Shown here: piece by piece, positions 12,300 to 24,408 of the stretch
How the letters are laid out: every line of letters begins with the position of its first letter
How positions within the stretch are numbered: the first letter of the stretch is position 1
Source of the DNA: Nageia nagi
Taxonomy: Eukaryota > Pinophyta
Direction: 5' to 3'
DNA: 64,000 nucleotides
Assembly: GCA_050084985.1 (NCBI GenBank)
Contig: JBITNC010000001.1
Coordinates: forward strand, 434,001 to 498,000
Position numbers and translations under genes: made by a program
The notes under the pieces: model-generated
Seen by the model: the letters and a program-made list of their open reading frames with translations, nothing else
Told to the model about the DNA's origin: nothing
Databases searched by the model: none

Positions 12300-12725
12300 A
12301 CTAAGAAAGAAGATGAGGTATGGATAATGTATTTTGATGGAGCCATATGCAAACATGGTTGTGGTGTTGGTGTTGTCTTAAAATCACCAAAGGGACATAT
12401 GAAGAGATTTGCTTTCAAATTCACTTGGACTTGCACAAATAATGTTATTGAATATCAAGCCCTTTGTTTAGGGCTATTTAAATTTGTTAGCAAGTGAATC
12501 ATATGCCTAGTAGTGCATGGTGATTTTGAACTGGTCATTAAGCAAGTCAAATATAATATTAGTGCAAGGAATCACTATTTAAAAACTTATAGGAATAGGG
12601 TATGGGACCTTATGAAATCATTCTTAGCAATCAACTTTCTCTCTATTCCTAGGAAGTATAATCAAGTTGCTAATGCACTAGTAGGTAAAGGAGCACATTT
12701 CAATCTTACTCATCATAAGATAGGT
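12300..12725 (+). pseudogene. G1 archaeal-type RNase H (aRH) upstream of RT
   Basis: WIMYFDGAICKHGCGVGVVL (catalytic Asp codon at 12336) is followed by CTNNVIEYQALCLGL with the catalytic Glu, HGDFELVIKQV with the second Asp, and PRKYNQVANALV, where the last Asp reads Asn. This is the additional aRH domain of Tat-lineage elements. Here it lies between protease and RT, in the same frame as RT, not between RNase H and integrase. One stop (TGA near 12498) breaks it. Confidence 0.85.
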
Positions 12726-13130
12726 ATATATAAAGTTAAAGTCCTATGTAGGCCATTTGTACCTAATACAACAAAATTTTGGCAAGTATTTAACTCTAAT
12801 GAGCAAATTATTAATTTTCTTGTAGATGAAGCAATAGCTCACACCTTTGGTATTTCAAAATTATCTAATTATTTTCAAGAATCAAATTTTATACAATTGA
12901 GAAATAATGTTATACCCAAAGGTTTAGTTTCCTTTGAATGGTTATTTAATTCTAAAGATGTTCAAAAATCCAAAATATTGGTTGTTCAAAAGGAAAACAA
13001 TATTGACCTAAAAGTTGAACTTGAAAAATATATTAAGGTTGGATCAGAATGTATAGAAGAAGAAGAAAAATTAATATTTCAAATTTATCATGAGTTTTCT
13101 AAGGTGATTGCTTGGACCTATGATGATCTA
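12725..13130 (+). pseudogene. G1 aRH-RT linker
   Basis: An open frame (continuing from 12513 to 13229) carries NVIPKGLVSFEWLFNSKDVQ and later EEKLIFQIYHEFSKVIAWTY. The second is the usual lead-in to a Ty3/gypsy RT (the VFAWSY-type motif). The uninterrupted frame from aRH into RT shows that the two domains belong to one polyprotein. Confidence 0.75.
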
Positions 13131-13990
13131 AATATATATGATAAGAATGTGATCCGACACACCATTGAACTTGAATTAGAGGCAAAACCATACAAACAAA
13201 AACACATGCTGATAAATCCAAGAATATAAAAAGAAATGAAACAAGAATTGTTGAAACTCCTAGATGCTAAAATAATCTATCCTATCAAGCATTCTTCTTG
13301 TGTAGCCAATTTAATCCCACTAAGAAAAAATAATGGAGAAATTAGACTCTATGTTGATTTTAGGAATCTAAGCCAAATGTCCTTAAAGGAAAATTATCCC
13401 TTCCTACCATGGAACAAATTATTAATATAGTAGCTAGATCATGCTATCTTTCTATGATTACTGGCTTATTAGGATTTAACCAAATCTAGGTAAAGGATGA
13501 GGATCAATACAAAACTACATTCACTACCAAGAGGGAAACATTTGCTTTTCAGAGAATGCCCTTTGGTCTCTCCAATGCTGGGGCTACATTTCAAAGAGCC
13601 ATGAATCATGCGTTTGGTGATTTGATTAATAATGCTATCTTGGTCTACTTAGATGACATTAATATATTTTATAAGAGTAGAAAGGATCATATACATTATC
13701 TAAGGAAAGTTTTTTAAAAATGTATACAATTTGGGATTTCTATTAATCCCAAAAAGTCTATTTTTATGGTTAGCAAAGAAAAATTGCTTGGTCATATTAT
13801 TTTAGATAAGGTATTAGCAATTGATCCTAAAAAAGTAAAATCTATTAAAACATTACCTCTACCCTCCAATAAGAAGGTCCTGCAATCCTTCCTTGGCCAA
13901 ATCAATTTTGTTAGAAAATTTATTAGTGATTTTTCTCATATTGTTTCTCCAATCACAACAATGTTAAAGAAAGATGTTGTATTCTCTTAG
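13130..13990 (+). pseudogene. G1 reverse transcriptase pseudogene
   Basis: IRHTIELELEAKPYKQK opens the domain. LLDAKIIYPIKHSSCVANLI, NNGEIRLYVDFRNLSQ, MPFGLSNAGATFQRA and the catalytic VYLDDI (13643-13660) follow. SIKTLPLPSNKKVLQSFLGQ then marks the thumb/connection. Stops at 13227 and 13428 and one frameshift between 13430 and 13766 inactivate it. Confidence 0.92.
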
Positions 13991-14480
13991 TTTGAAGAAG
14001 TAAAGAAAGCTTTTCATGATATTAAAATTATTATAACTGAAGCTCCAATATTGAAGAGTCTTGATTTTTCAAAAGATTTTATCATGTATGCATATGGAGT
14101 ATAAAAAAGCATTACTGCTATTCTAGCACAAAAAGATGACCAGAAAGAAGAACATCCCATTTCCTTTCATAATCAAGCACTACACCAACACCAAATAAGG
14201 CACTTATTTATTGAAAATTAATTATTTTTCATAATGATAGGACTTAAAAAGTTTAAGAATTATGTTTCCCATAACAAAATCCTTGTATATATAATTCACC
14301 CAGATGTCAAAAATTATGTTATCGAAATAGACTTGGGTGAAGGTGAAGCTAGTTGGATCAAAAAAATAATGGAGTATGATATAAAAATTAAACCAACCAA
14401 GCTCATCAAGGGAAGAGCTCTCTATAAAAATATAATAGAGGCATCACACATGATTGTTATTATAGAGGATGAGGAGCATC
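13990..14480 (+). pseudogene. G1 Ty3-type RNase H pseudogene
   Basis: KDFIMYAYGV, ITAILAQKDDQKEEHPISF and later ASWIKKIMEYDIKIKPTKLI match the RNase H and connector of plant Tat-like polyproteins. The first catalytic Asp position reads Tyr-Ala (YAYGV) and stops interrupt the frame. It follows RT directly. Confidence 0.8.
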
Positions 14481-14639
14481 TTAACCAAAAAAGTGATTGG
14501 ATAAAGAAATTTATTTTTTATTTTAGAACTAATAAATGTCCTACTTTGGTTAGGTTTCAAATAAGGAGATTCAAGTTACAAGTATTGAAGTTCATAATGA
14601 TAGATAACTCTATCTACTGGAAGAATTTTTATTAGAACC

Positions 14640-15770
14640 TATTGAGATGTGTTTCTTAGGATGAAGCCTAGAGAATTTTACATGAATTACACTATGGATT
14701 CTCAAGAGGAAACTATAGTGGACCTGCTAATGTAGAAAAAATATTATAAGCCTATTATTATTGGCCTACTATATTTCAAAACTCATTCAAGATAGCCTGA
14801 GAATGTGATAAATGCAATAGATATGTGGGCAAAGGGAGACAAGCTATAATGCCTCTTAAATGTATGGTTGTTGAAGAACCTTTCCAACAATGGGGTCTAC
14901 AATTCATTGGTATTATAAACCTAAATTCATCAACAAACCATAAATTTATTTTTAATGTAATAGACTACTTCATAAAATGGTTAGAAGCTATGCCATGTAA
15001 GAATGTAGATCAAGAGGTAGTAGTTGAGATGATCAAAAGATTAATCACTTGCTTTGGAATCCCACAAAATATTATATCAGATAATGGTACTACATTTATT
15101 AAAGATAAATTACCATAATTCATTTTTGAGTATAGGATTTACTAGATGTTCTCTTCAAACTATTACCCACAAGGGAATAGGTTGGCAGAATCAATGAATA
15201 AAAACTTAACCTAGATCATTAAGAGAATAATTAAAGGGAATCCTAGATAATGGAACACATAATTAGACTATGCATTATGATAAGATAGGATCAATATAGA
15301 ATTAACTATCAAAACATCTTCCTATGCATTATTTTATGGTAAAATATCAATGTTTTCAATTCATCTTGAGTTACCTACTTTGAAGATTCTATAAGTAAAG
15401 AAGACTACAAATTCAAACCATTGTAGATAAGGTTCAATTAGTTGATGAAGCTAGAGAAAGATAAAAACAAATATTATCATGTATTTTAGCATATAGAACA
15501 TATTATAAAAAAATGATTCAATAAAAAAAAAGTCTCCCTAGGTCAACTTTGAAGTAGGAGACATTGTTCTTAAGTGGGACAAAGAAAGAGCAACACCTAG
15601 GAAGCATCAAAAGTTTGATTCCTTGTGGAGCGATCCTTATATCATTATTAAATGCTTATAAAATAATGCATTCAAGATTCAATACATTATTGGATCTTAG
15701 AAACTATTGATACTAGTGAATAGGATCTATTTAAAACATTATCAAGTGATCAGGTGATTCCATAATACTC
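14640..15770 (+). pseudogene. G1 integrase pseudogene
   Basis: The zinc-binding region is seen as LHELHYGFSRGNYSGP and CDKCNRYVGKG (14680-14830). The core follows: EEPFQQWGLQFIGIINL (first Asp changed to Gln), FGIPQNIISDNGTTF with the second Asp, and GNRLAESMNKNL with Glu. The C-terminal tail reads WDKERATPRKHQKFDSLW (15580-15630). Stops occur throughout. Its tail is homologous to the one retained in N1. Confidence 0.88.
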
Positions 15771-16326
15771 GCTATGGTTATACAATATAATTAATATTAT
15801 GCAGTAAGTTTTTAATATTTTATTTAAAAAAATGGTGTATATATTATGGTTCTTTAGTGCATCTCCCAAGATATTAACTAGTCATTAATGGGAGCATTTA
15901 CTATATATTATAGTAGTTAGATTTGATAGCTATAAAACATCACATCAGAAGATTGCCATTCAAATGTAGGATTTCCTTGAAAAGCCACCAACCCATGCCA
16001 TAACTACCATTTTAAAATCCAATGCTCTTGAGTTAAATGCTATCTCACCTATCTTCCTTAACATCACACTCTATGTAAATCTCAACATTCCTTATTCATT
16101 AATTTCCATTAATAATAAAAAGTCCCAAACCCTAAGAAAATAAAACATAGTCCTCAATCTCCCATTTCCTCACGTAGTATATTTCATAGCACACATTTTT
16201 TAGAATTCTAAAGGTTATTATTTATAGAGCTTTTGGAACTAAGAATTGAGAAGTTTTCAAATATTTCATCACAAAGGTTACATGAGCTTAATGATAACCT
16301 ATGCTACATAGAAACTACTCAACATC
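15770..16326 (+). other. G1 spacer after integrase
   Basis: AT-rich sequence between the integrase tail and the extra ORF. I see no gene in it. Confidence 0.5.
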
Positions 16327-19300
16327 ATGACTAAAACTAATAATATTGAGATAGCTATGAAAGAGGGACTAGATGCCAACTTAGTACCAATTCATGAGGA
16401 GTATTTGAAGAATGCTCTCAGTGTCAATTGGAAAAAGATAAGAGTCATTAATCATATGGATACCTAGTGAGCTAACCTTGAAAGAGTCCTATTACAACAC
16501 CAAAGGCCAAAGGTTGCAAGTAAAGGGAAATTATTGGTAGAAGAAAATAATGTTATTTTGAACTAGGTCTTGGCATATTATGTGCCCTATGAATCTTTCA
16601 CTTATCCAAAGCTTCATCTTTCCATTACATTCAAGCACAGCCTATAGGGCTATGATTTTAAAGCTTACAAGGAGCAAAATAAGGGAGAAGTAGAGTCTAA
16701 GTACCAACTCGATATATTTTTGGACTACTCCTCAAAAGCAATTGTACATGCATTCACAATCCCTACTAATTGGATCTTCCATGTCAAGAAGCAAATTGAT
16801 ATCACAAAAGAAAAGGCTAATTTTTATCAAAATGAAAACATGATGCTAGATTAGATTTATGAGAGGTATGAAGGAAGATCCATTAAGCTACTACAAATCT
16901 ATGACATCACCTCCTTTGATAAATCTTAGGATAGATAGTTCCTCTAGGTGTTGATTATTATTCTTACAAAAAAGACCTAGATTAAGGTGGATGAAGACAT
17001 GATGAGAATGGAATTTAATATTATTGAGACACATATCTACTATGATTTTCCTACCTTCCTCTCAAATGAGGTTAAAAAAAATCTATTCAATATTAAAATA
17101 TGTAATTTGTGACACTTGTCCTATTTATGGTGGATCATAATACATAAAAACTTGTAAGCTCTAGTGGAAGGAGAGCTCTAGATTTCACCAGCTACTTTTT
17201 CCACAACATCCATACCAATTGATTTGAGAGTGTAAATGATCACAAAGGTTCATGGCTCATAATATGAATTCATAGAAAAGTTCTTCACTCCAATGATGCA
17301 TATTCGTATAGGAAGAGTCACCCACAGACTATACTAATCTATCATGGATGAGTTGCAAGGAGACAACAGGATAAGAGATTGGTATTTTTTGAAGAACTGC
17401 ATAATAATAATGAGGTATGGTTATTTTGAGACACTATTTTTGATGCCTAAATTTGTTAACCCATAGCTATATTCTTTAGATATGGGTAGACAAATATGTG
17501 CCATAGAAACTAAGTATGGGTTAGGGGGTAATTTCAAACCTATTATCAAAATACCTACCCAATATGTAAATTTTACTTTAATAGAAATAAGTTGTAAAGA
17601 TAAGCTATCCAATTTTATTGTATAGAATTTCAAATTATATACTATAGATACCCCTTGTGTATATGACCCAACTAGTTAAATGATAAGGATAATCAAATCA
17701 AATAAAAAATACCTATCATTTACACATGAATCTCAATTGCATGTAAAATATTTTGTAAATCAAACAAAAGAAGAGGCTAAGGCATCCCCAAAGTGGGAAT
17801 TTAGGATTATAGAAAAGGTGTGGATGGACCTTGAAGGCATGAGAAAGTATAGGATCTAGGAGGTCATATGTCAAGTTTTTTCCTTGAACCCAAAAGTTGT
17901 TACCCAGTTACAAGATGAGTTGGGTTTGGGCCCTAAAAAAATTGAGTATTTCACAAAATTCAAGTTTGAATACACCACCAAAGCAATTCATGTTGAAAAA
18001 TAATGCTTTGGTGAGTTTACTTATGATCAGTATTAGAATTACTAGTACATGCATGATCCACTATCAGAGATAAGGAAACCAATCCCATTCAATTTTCAAT
18101 GAAATGCTATGAAAGATGATCAACCATTAGTGAAGCAAGCATTGGAGATGCAAAATCCAAGGAAGAAAAAAGGATAAGAAGCCTTTAGTTCATGGTAGCT
18201 TCAAAAAAAGAAATAATAACAAATTATAATAGTTGCTACTTCTTGGGAGTCTTCTTGAAAGAGGAGAAAAAGAATCAAGTTTCTATCCAAAGAGAAATAG
18301 ACCCCAAAAGAGAAATAAGTGCCAAAAAAGAAGGTACATACTAGCAAACCATCTATCGTAAAAAGAATCTAGACCCTATCTCTATGAGCAATAAGTGAAA
18401 AATAAGTAGAACCAAAAACAAGCATGGGAGATACAGAGTTTTTGGATGTTGAAATTCAAAAACCCAAATAACTAACACTATTGTTTATCAATATGATTAA
18501 GAAGAAATAGGGGATGAATTGCAACAAGGGGGAGGAAATATACTGGGCATAGTTGGTATTGTAATAGTGGGAAGTGAAGCAAGTAGAGATGAAGATGATG
18601 ATAATGATCTAAATAAAAAGAAAGACTTCAACCCAAAAGATAAGTCACTTAAAGAAGAGGCTACTATAGATGAAGAAGAGAAGGTATAGGTAATACCACT
18701 ATGGATACAACAACATAGACTCCTACCAAAGATACTCCAACATCAACCTTAAGAGCAGGTGCACCCCATCATTCTTTAATTCCTTATTCTACAACATCAT
18801 AAGAGGAAATAAAAAGTATTTTTTCCACTCAACTAGTAGAGCCCATTAATTGGGATACATTTATTAATAAAAACCTTATACTCTCAGAGCAATATAAGAG
18901 AATTTTAAGTAAAGTAATAGAAATAGAGGATATTAAAATTTCTAAAATACCTTTCAATGAAGGGCAATTAGAAAAAACCACCATGATTGTTATAAATGTA
19001 GATATATAAAGTCCTCTAGCTATAAACAAGTCTAGGTTTTTGGTAAACACTTCCTTGGCTACTGGTAAGAGTCTCCAATCAATGGAAAATAAAATATATA
19101 AGCTCAATAAAAAGATTGACTAGTACAAAAAGGATTTCTCCCAAAAAGATAAGATGATAGCTAGGCTATAAAATCAAAATAAAGAATTAATTAAAAAGAT
19201 GACCAAGCAAAAAACTAAGCATGAAAAGAGCCTTCAAGATGCTAAGGCTGAGCTAGAGAGCATGAAGAAATCCAAGACCTCAAGGCTCAATCCAACATGC

Positions 19301-19560
19301 TTGAAAAATAAAAGGCTCAACAGATTAGAGAGGAATTGAAAAAGATAATAGCAAAAAATAAATTTTTGAATGATGATAAGATCAAACTACTAAAAATTGT
19401 TAAGAATTGTAGAAAAACCCTAGTTGAATAGATAGGAAAAAGAAAGGTTAGCATGTCCCAGTCACATCTATTAAAGAATCAAACTAAAAAAATTCTACAA
19501 TAGTACAATGCTTAGAACACACTCCATAAATTGGCCTTATCAATCCCAAGATTAATAATT
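16327..19560 (+). pseudogene. G1 extra ORF after integrase, unknown function
   Basis: One reading frame from the ATG at 16327 stays protein-like for roughly 600 codons although it carries many stops, mostly TAG. Recognisable pieces are LVPIHEEYLKNALSVNWKK, IVHAFTIPTNWIFHVKKQID, KYGLGGNFKPIIKI and KASPKWEFRIIEKVWMDLEG. The second half is Lys/Glu-rich, and at about 19080-19300 a probable coiled coil appears (NKELIKKMTKQKTKHEKSLQ). Tat-lineage elements often carry extra ORFs at this place. I recognise no domain here and no transmembrane segment that would suggest an envelope protein. Confidence 0.65.
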
Positions 19561-20175
19561 TAAGGAATGTAAAGTTGGCTCAGAGCCTTAACATAAAAAG
19601 ATCTAGCCACAAGAACTACATGGCTTGGACAAACAATTTTGATATGAACCAAAGGCATTTATGATTTGCAAGATTTAGTGTTTATTTTGGACTTGGAGAA
19701 AAATTAGCTAAAAATAGAAATTGCCTTTATAAATAGATTCTTTCATTCTTTAGTTTAATTAAAGGCTCCCAAATTATGGGAGGAACCACATGTGCAAAGT
19801 AGCGTTGATCGATGGATGGTGAATACTAAATTTTTTTTGGAATAATCTTTTTCTAAAAAATAAATTTTATACCTAAAAGCAATAAGTGAGTTGGCCAAGG
19901 AAGAAGTATGAAGATTATTATATGCTAGAAGACTAGAGAGCATGTTGATGGGCTTTAGAGAAAATATAGTCAAATTACAAGCATACCCTATTTTATCATA
20001 AGTAGATAATCAAGATCTAAAGGATATATAAAATAAACTATAGTCTATGCTTCCTTTAGATTTAATTCCACCATTAGAAGTTTCTTTGAAGGATCCATTT
20101 GGGCAAGTGAGTGGAAGTGGCCAACAAAGGTCCTATTCTTCAGTGGGCTTAAGATCCTGAGAGATATCAAAAGAT
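19560..20175 (+). other. G1 3' untranslated region
   Basis: AT-rich sequence between the extra ORF and the 3' LTR. I see no clear gene. No well formed polypurine tract is visible before 20176; the last bases are GAGAGATATCAAAAGAT. Confidence 0.5.
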
Positions 20176-21960
20176 TGTTATTTTTTCAAAATCACACTCT
20201 AGAAATGGTAAAATTACTTATATTCTTTATTATTTCCCTTATTAATTTATTCATTCTTGAATAAAATCCTTCATTTAATTCCTACCTCTTATTTCCCTTT
20301 CTCTTATATGTAAATACTTATGTATATTAAGTCCTTATTTTAAAGAGTCTTGTATATTAATGAGTCATATTTGTATCATTAGATCTATTTAGATAGACTC
20401 ATTTGAAATCACCATTTTATAAGGTGGGTGTTGTTTGCATATAATTCTATTATAGTCATATCTAGGATTTATATAAGCTATAGGCTAGAGAGTGTCAATC
20501 TTGTAAAAATTAACTAAGTCTTCGTTGGATCTTATTACCAGGTGTTGTATATAAACTATTTGTATATTAAAGGTCAAGTTTGGTCCTTATTTTGAATCTT
20601 ATCTATTAGGTTTCATTCTTGTTTAATCTAGGGGTTATTTTCAAGAATTATTGTACATAAGGGTTGGTCAAGTTATATAATGGATGTTTTCATTATAGTT
20701 AGTGAAATAAGGCCCATGGAAATTCAAAGGTGATGTCATACTTCTTGATGAAAAATAGCAAGCTTTAATTCCTTCCATTACTAGGTAATCCAAAAGATCT
20801 CAATAGTGGGAGATATTACAATAAAAATATTTGATCAACCCCATTGATTTTAAGTGATGAGATCACATCTTTTGAGCAAAATCAATAGGTGGTAAGACTC
20901 CTTAGATATCCAACAAGATCTACCAGGGTAAAATAAGACTCACTAAGCATGAATAAAGATTATAAGAAGAAGGAAACACCTGAGTCCACTTAGTCAAGAG
21001 TGTATGACCTTTGAGACTCTGCCAACATGTCAACCATGACTCATTTCCATATGGGAATAGTATTTTACCTTCAAGATTAAATGATATATCTATCTCCACC
21101 CTTATAGTGATCATAACTTGGAGCTATAGTTAAAACATTCAATGGTTGCAAAAGGTTAGGTAGTTGCTGACTATTGATAGGCACTAATCATACCAATCAA
21201 AATGGCATACCATATTTCTTAAATCCAAAATAGTTCTTAAAGACCATATTCAAAGATAGATATAATAGATTATGATTGAGAAAGTACAAAGATTGAAAGT
21301 TTATAGATCTCCAAGCATTAGCACTAAATTAGGATAACTATATGCATTTTATAAATATTTAAATATTATATTCTTTATAATCAAATGTTATTTGTATTAT
21401 TATTGGTGGAAAACCCCCTATTTTGTATATAGAAAATCTATAAATAGTGGATTGTTAGAGGTCCAAAGTGTTGGACATTTTAGCAAGGTTGCCCAGTATG
21501 TGAAGTGTTTTCATATATGATTAATATAATACAATGATATTTTTCTCTTTACTATACTTGATTATTTATTATATTTTGTGAACATTATGTATGAAGCATT
21601 ATCCTAAGTTGTGACTGTGTATTGCAACTACAAGACCCCAAGGGTAAGATAGTTGTTTTATTATTAGTCCTACTAATGGATTACTATCTATGTAGTAATG
21701 CTTGTGCTAATTAGTTTTAGTTTATTTTTAGTAAGTTTAGATTTTAAGCTCTTTCTTGTCACTCTTTACATATTTTATTTCTTTCTAGTTACTTTTGATC
21801 TCTCTAATAGATAGGAACCAGCTGATAATCTAGAGATTGAGCAAAAAAAAACCATAAGTACATTATCCCACCATCTTATGCTCTTTCAAAAACCCTAATA
21901 TTTCAAGAAATGGAGAATAATACTAGACCAAACCTTAAGGTTACATTATACTGATCAACA
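20176..21960 (+). repeat. G1 3' LTR
   Basis: 1785 bases with intact ends TGTTATTTTTTC and GATCAACA. It is followed by AATAC (21961-21965), the right copy of the target-site duplication. It contains the same TATA-like TCTATAAATAG as the 5' LTR. Confidence 0.92.
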
Positions 21961-22400
21961 AATACCTTACTAGTTAAAGAGTTTCTCAAGATATACAAAC
22001 CCTTTAGGTAATGCATTATTTTGTAGCTGTATGATGTATTTCTCCTTGAAATATTCTTCTATGGCTTGAGAGTGCCAACATAAAAGTTCTTTAGTCAAGA
22101 ACTTATTAATATATTTATCAATGTTAAATACATACCATACCTTGTTTTCCTAAAGGAGTTATTCTATTAGGTAAAACTTTGTACCCCTTTGAAGTCATGC
22201 ATCTACTTCCAAATTCTTAATCCTAGGAATAGCTACATAATTAATTGTATATAATATTTCAAATAGGTCCCATACTCCCTTTCTATATACTCTCATTTAA
22301 TGATTATTATAAATTCAGAGTCTTCAAAGATCTAGATACACTGAATTCCCATGTTCACTTGTTCTAATCCTAGAAATAGGGCTTCATACTCAATAACATT
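21961..22400 (-). pseudogene. G2 aRH, C-terminal half
   Basis: On the minus strand NVIEYEALFLGLEQ (22395-22350) carries the catalytic Glu, and IFEDSEFII the second Asp, of the archaeal-type RNase H. The remainder to 21966 is decayed. Its N-terminal half is at 47949-48037, beyond G3, and its RT is at 7.2-7.6 kb, beyond G1. G2 therefore also had aRH upstream of RT. The five bases 22396-22400 (ACATT) are the left target-site duplication of G3. Confidence 0.8.
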
Positions 22401-23284
22401 TATCAATCAGAAAATCAACCCTATTTGCAAATAATATAAACATAGTTAATAAAAACTAAAATTTTATTAATTTTTTGGAAGACCTAGATATTACAAATTT
22501 TAGATCACTAGATCCAGTTGCCTTGTGAAATCACTTTTCTCAAAATTTATATAAAAAATAAAGTATATGGATATATAGATGGAGGGTCATCAACAACCCT
22601 TATCAGAACTCTAGTGATTGAGATGAAATGCTAACACCCAATATCAAGTTTTTGGTGATTGTGTGATTTTAAATTTTGTGATTAATTTGAATCACTCTCT
22701 TAGATTTCAACTTTTTATCATTTATATCTATGATGCCTTTTGAATTTTGCTTCATCTTAATACCTATGAACTCTACACACATGCTCAAATAACATATTAA
22801 AACATACCTATACTTTTTTGAAATCTTAACATAAGGAAGAAAAGCATAGAATAATAATCAAACTAAAATAAACCTCATAGTTCAATCTTCATTTTAGCAG
22901 CATAATTCTACTTCAATTTTTCACCTCTTTTTTGTCTATCTGCTTCATGTATTTATAGATTTTTTAATGGGCATTTATGGAATTCTAGAAGGCTAAAAAA
23001 GGGGATTCAAAGTTTATCACCAAATTGAAATAACCAAAGGGATTTCACATTTGGTGATAATGTAGGTAATTACCAACCCTCTCTATCCATACTTTTGTGA
23101 AGAGGATGAAACTTATAGTTCATCTTCTATTTTTTGAGTTTTGATTTTTTCGTTGTAGAGTTGCTGGTGATCATAAGCGGATGCCAATGACCTTCACTAA
23201 TCACCAGTGATTGTATCCTAATAATTGGTATTTTAAATATTTTGATTTTTTAGTGTATAAGTGGATCGTATTTTGGTGTCTACA
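22401..23284 (-). repeat. G3 3' LTR
   Basis: On the minus strand it starts TGTAGACACCAAAATACGAT at 23284 and ends TTGATTGATA at 22401 (CA mutated to TA). It aligns throughout with 47059-47943. Confidence 0.9.
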
Positions 23285-23300
23285 TTTTTCCCCTTTTTGA
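23285..23300 (-). other. G3 polypurine tract
   Basis: The minus strand reads AAAAAGGGGAAAAA directly before the TGTAGACACC start of the 3' LTR. This is the expected plus-strand primer site and fixes the orientation of G3. Confidence 0.85.
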
Positions 23301-24408
23301 ATTATTAACCGAAGATGAGGTTAATAGTTCAAAAACATAGAATGGAAAGTTTTAAAATATTATTTTATCTAATTATCTTTGAGGCTTTTTGAAATAGAAA
23401 TTTTGACTCAATTTCTTATGTAAGTCAAAATTTTGATCTATCAAATTACGATAAAATATGTTTTCATTTAATATTTGATGTGTTTTGAAAACAAATTTGG
23501 ATCTACTTCAGAAATGACTATATTTTAGTATGATAATGTGTTGAGATTGTGTGATAGTTGCATGACATTTTTGTTATGTCATTTTACATGTCTAAGCACA
23601 CATGTACCATATAAATATTTCTTTAGTATATGGGTTTTTGATGGTGTTTTCCTTTATCTTGACAACAAGGTTTCAAGGTAATCTTATGTAATAATGATTT
23701 ATCACATTTTACCATTTTTGATATTCACAAAATCAACAATATCTTAAGAAGTATTATCAAAAACATTTATGCATGAAGCTTAAGTTTCTTAGAAAAATAT
23801 AATCATAAAATCCCCCCTTTTTTTTGGTAGTTTATTTAAAACATTTACTTTTGTCAACAAATCACCAACATTCGCTATTCGATCATCGACATTCCATGTC
23901 ATAGGATTATAAAAAGAAAAAGTTTAAATTTCATTATTACTTTCTATTTTGTCTTTTCTTATTTGATAGGTGTCATTTATTTTCATACTTTTTATGGTGT
24001 TGTTAGCTATTGGTATCTAATGAGACTATCATGCCTCCATGTTGTCACTCCGTTGGCCATTCCTGACCTATCTAGGAAGAGGTAGGGTTTTAAACTAACC
24101 TTATCTTTTAATTTTTATTTATATTTGATATTTTAATCATTTTGTTTTAATTTTTTAGTTATGAAATATAATAATTAGGTACTTAAAATTTTTTCATTAG
24201 ATTAGAATGTAGTTTAGACTTTCTTTCTATTTATTTTAACAAATTTTCAAACCCTCAATCGTGGTCATCAACCAAAGCCAAAGGGTTTCAAGGTCACTAA
24301 CATTTATATGTTAGATGCTAATGATTCCATAACCCCAGCATTTGAACACTAGCATTTCATGTTGAATCACCTAATTTGTTTTTGAGTTAAAGTTTTATGA
24401 ATTTGTAG
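23301..24408. other. G3 3' region before the PMD exon
   Basis: AT-rich and mostly featureless. A candidate first exon of the plus-strand PMD gene ends at GGAAGAG followed by GTAGGG near 24079, and a candidate acceptor TTTGTAG lies at 24402-24408. Both are weak because no homologous coding sequence can be confirmed upstream. Confidence 0.35.

Larger units (their letters stand above)
7860..21960 (+). mobile_element. Ty3/gypsy Tat-like element G1, complete but dead
   Basis: Direct repeats at 7860-9625 and 20176-21960 are the LTRs. The 3' copy starts TGTTATTTTTTC and ends AACA; the 5' copy has TG and CA mutated to TA at both ends. The target-site duplication is GATAC (7855-7859) against AATAC (21961-21965), one transition apart. 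Domains run gag, protease, aRH, RT, RNase H, integrase, then about 4.4 kb with an extra ORF before the 3' LTR. All ORFs carry stops. The LTRs differ at roughly a tenth of positions in the stretches I compared by eye, so it is old. It split the aRH-RT region of G2. Confidence 0.92.

Noticed and set aside
16327-19560. G1 extra ORF as an envelope-like gene
   Set aside because: No signal peptide or membrane-spanning segment is visible in the readable stretches; the composition is charged and coiled-coil-like.
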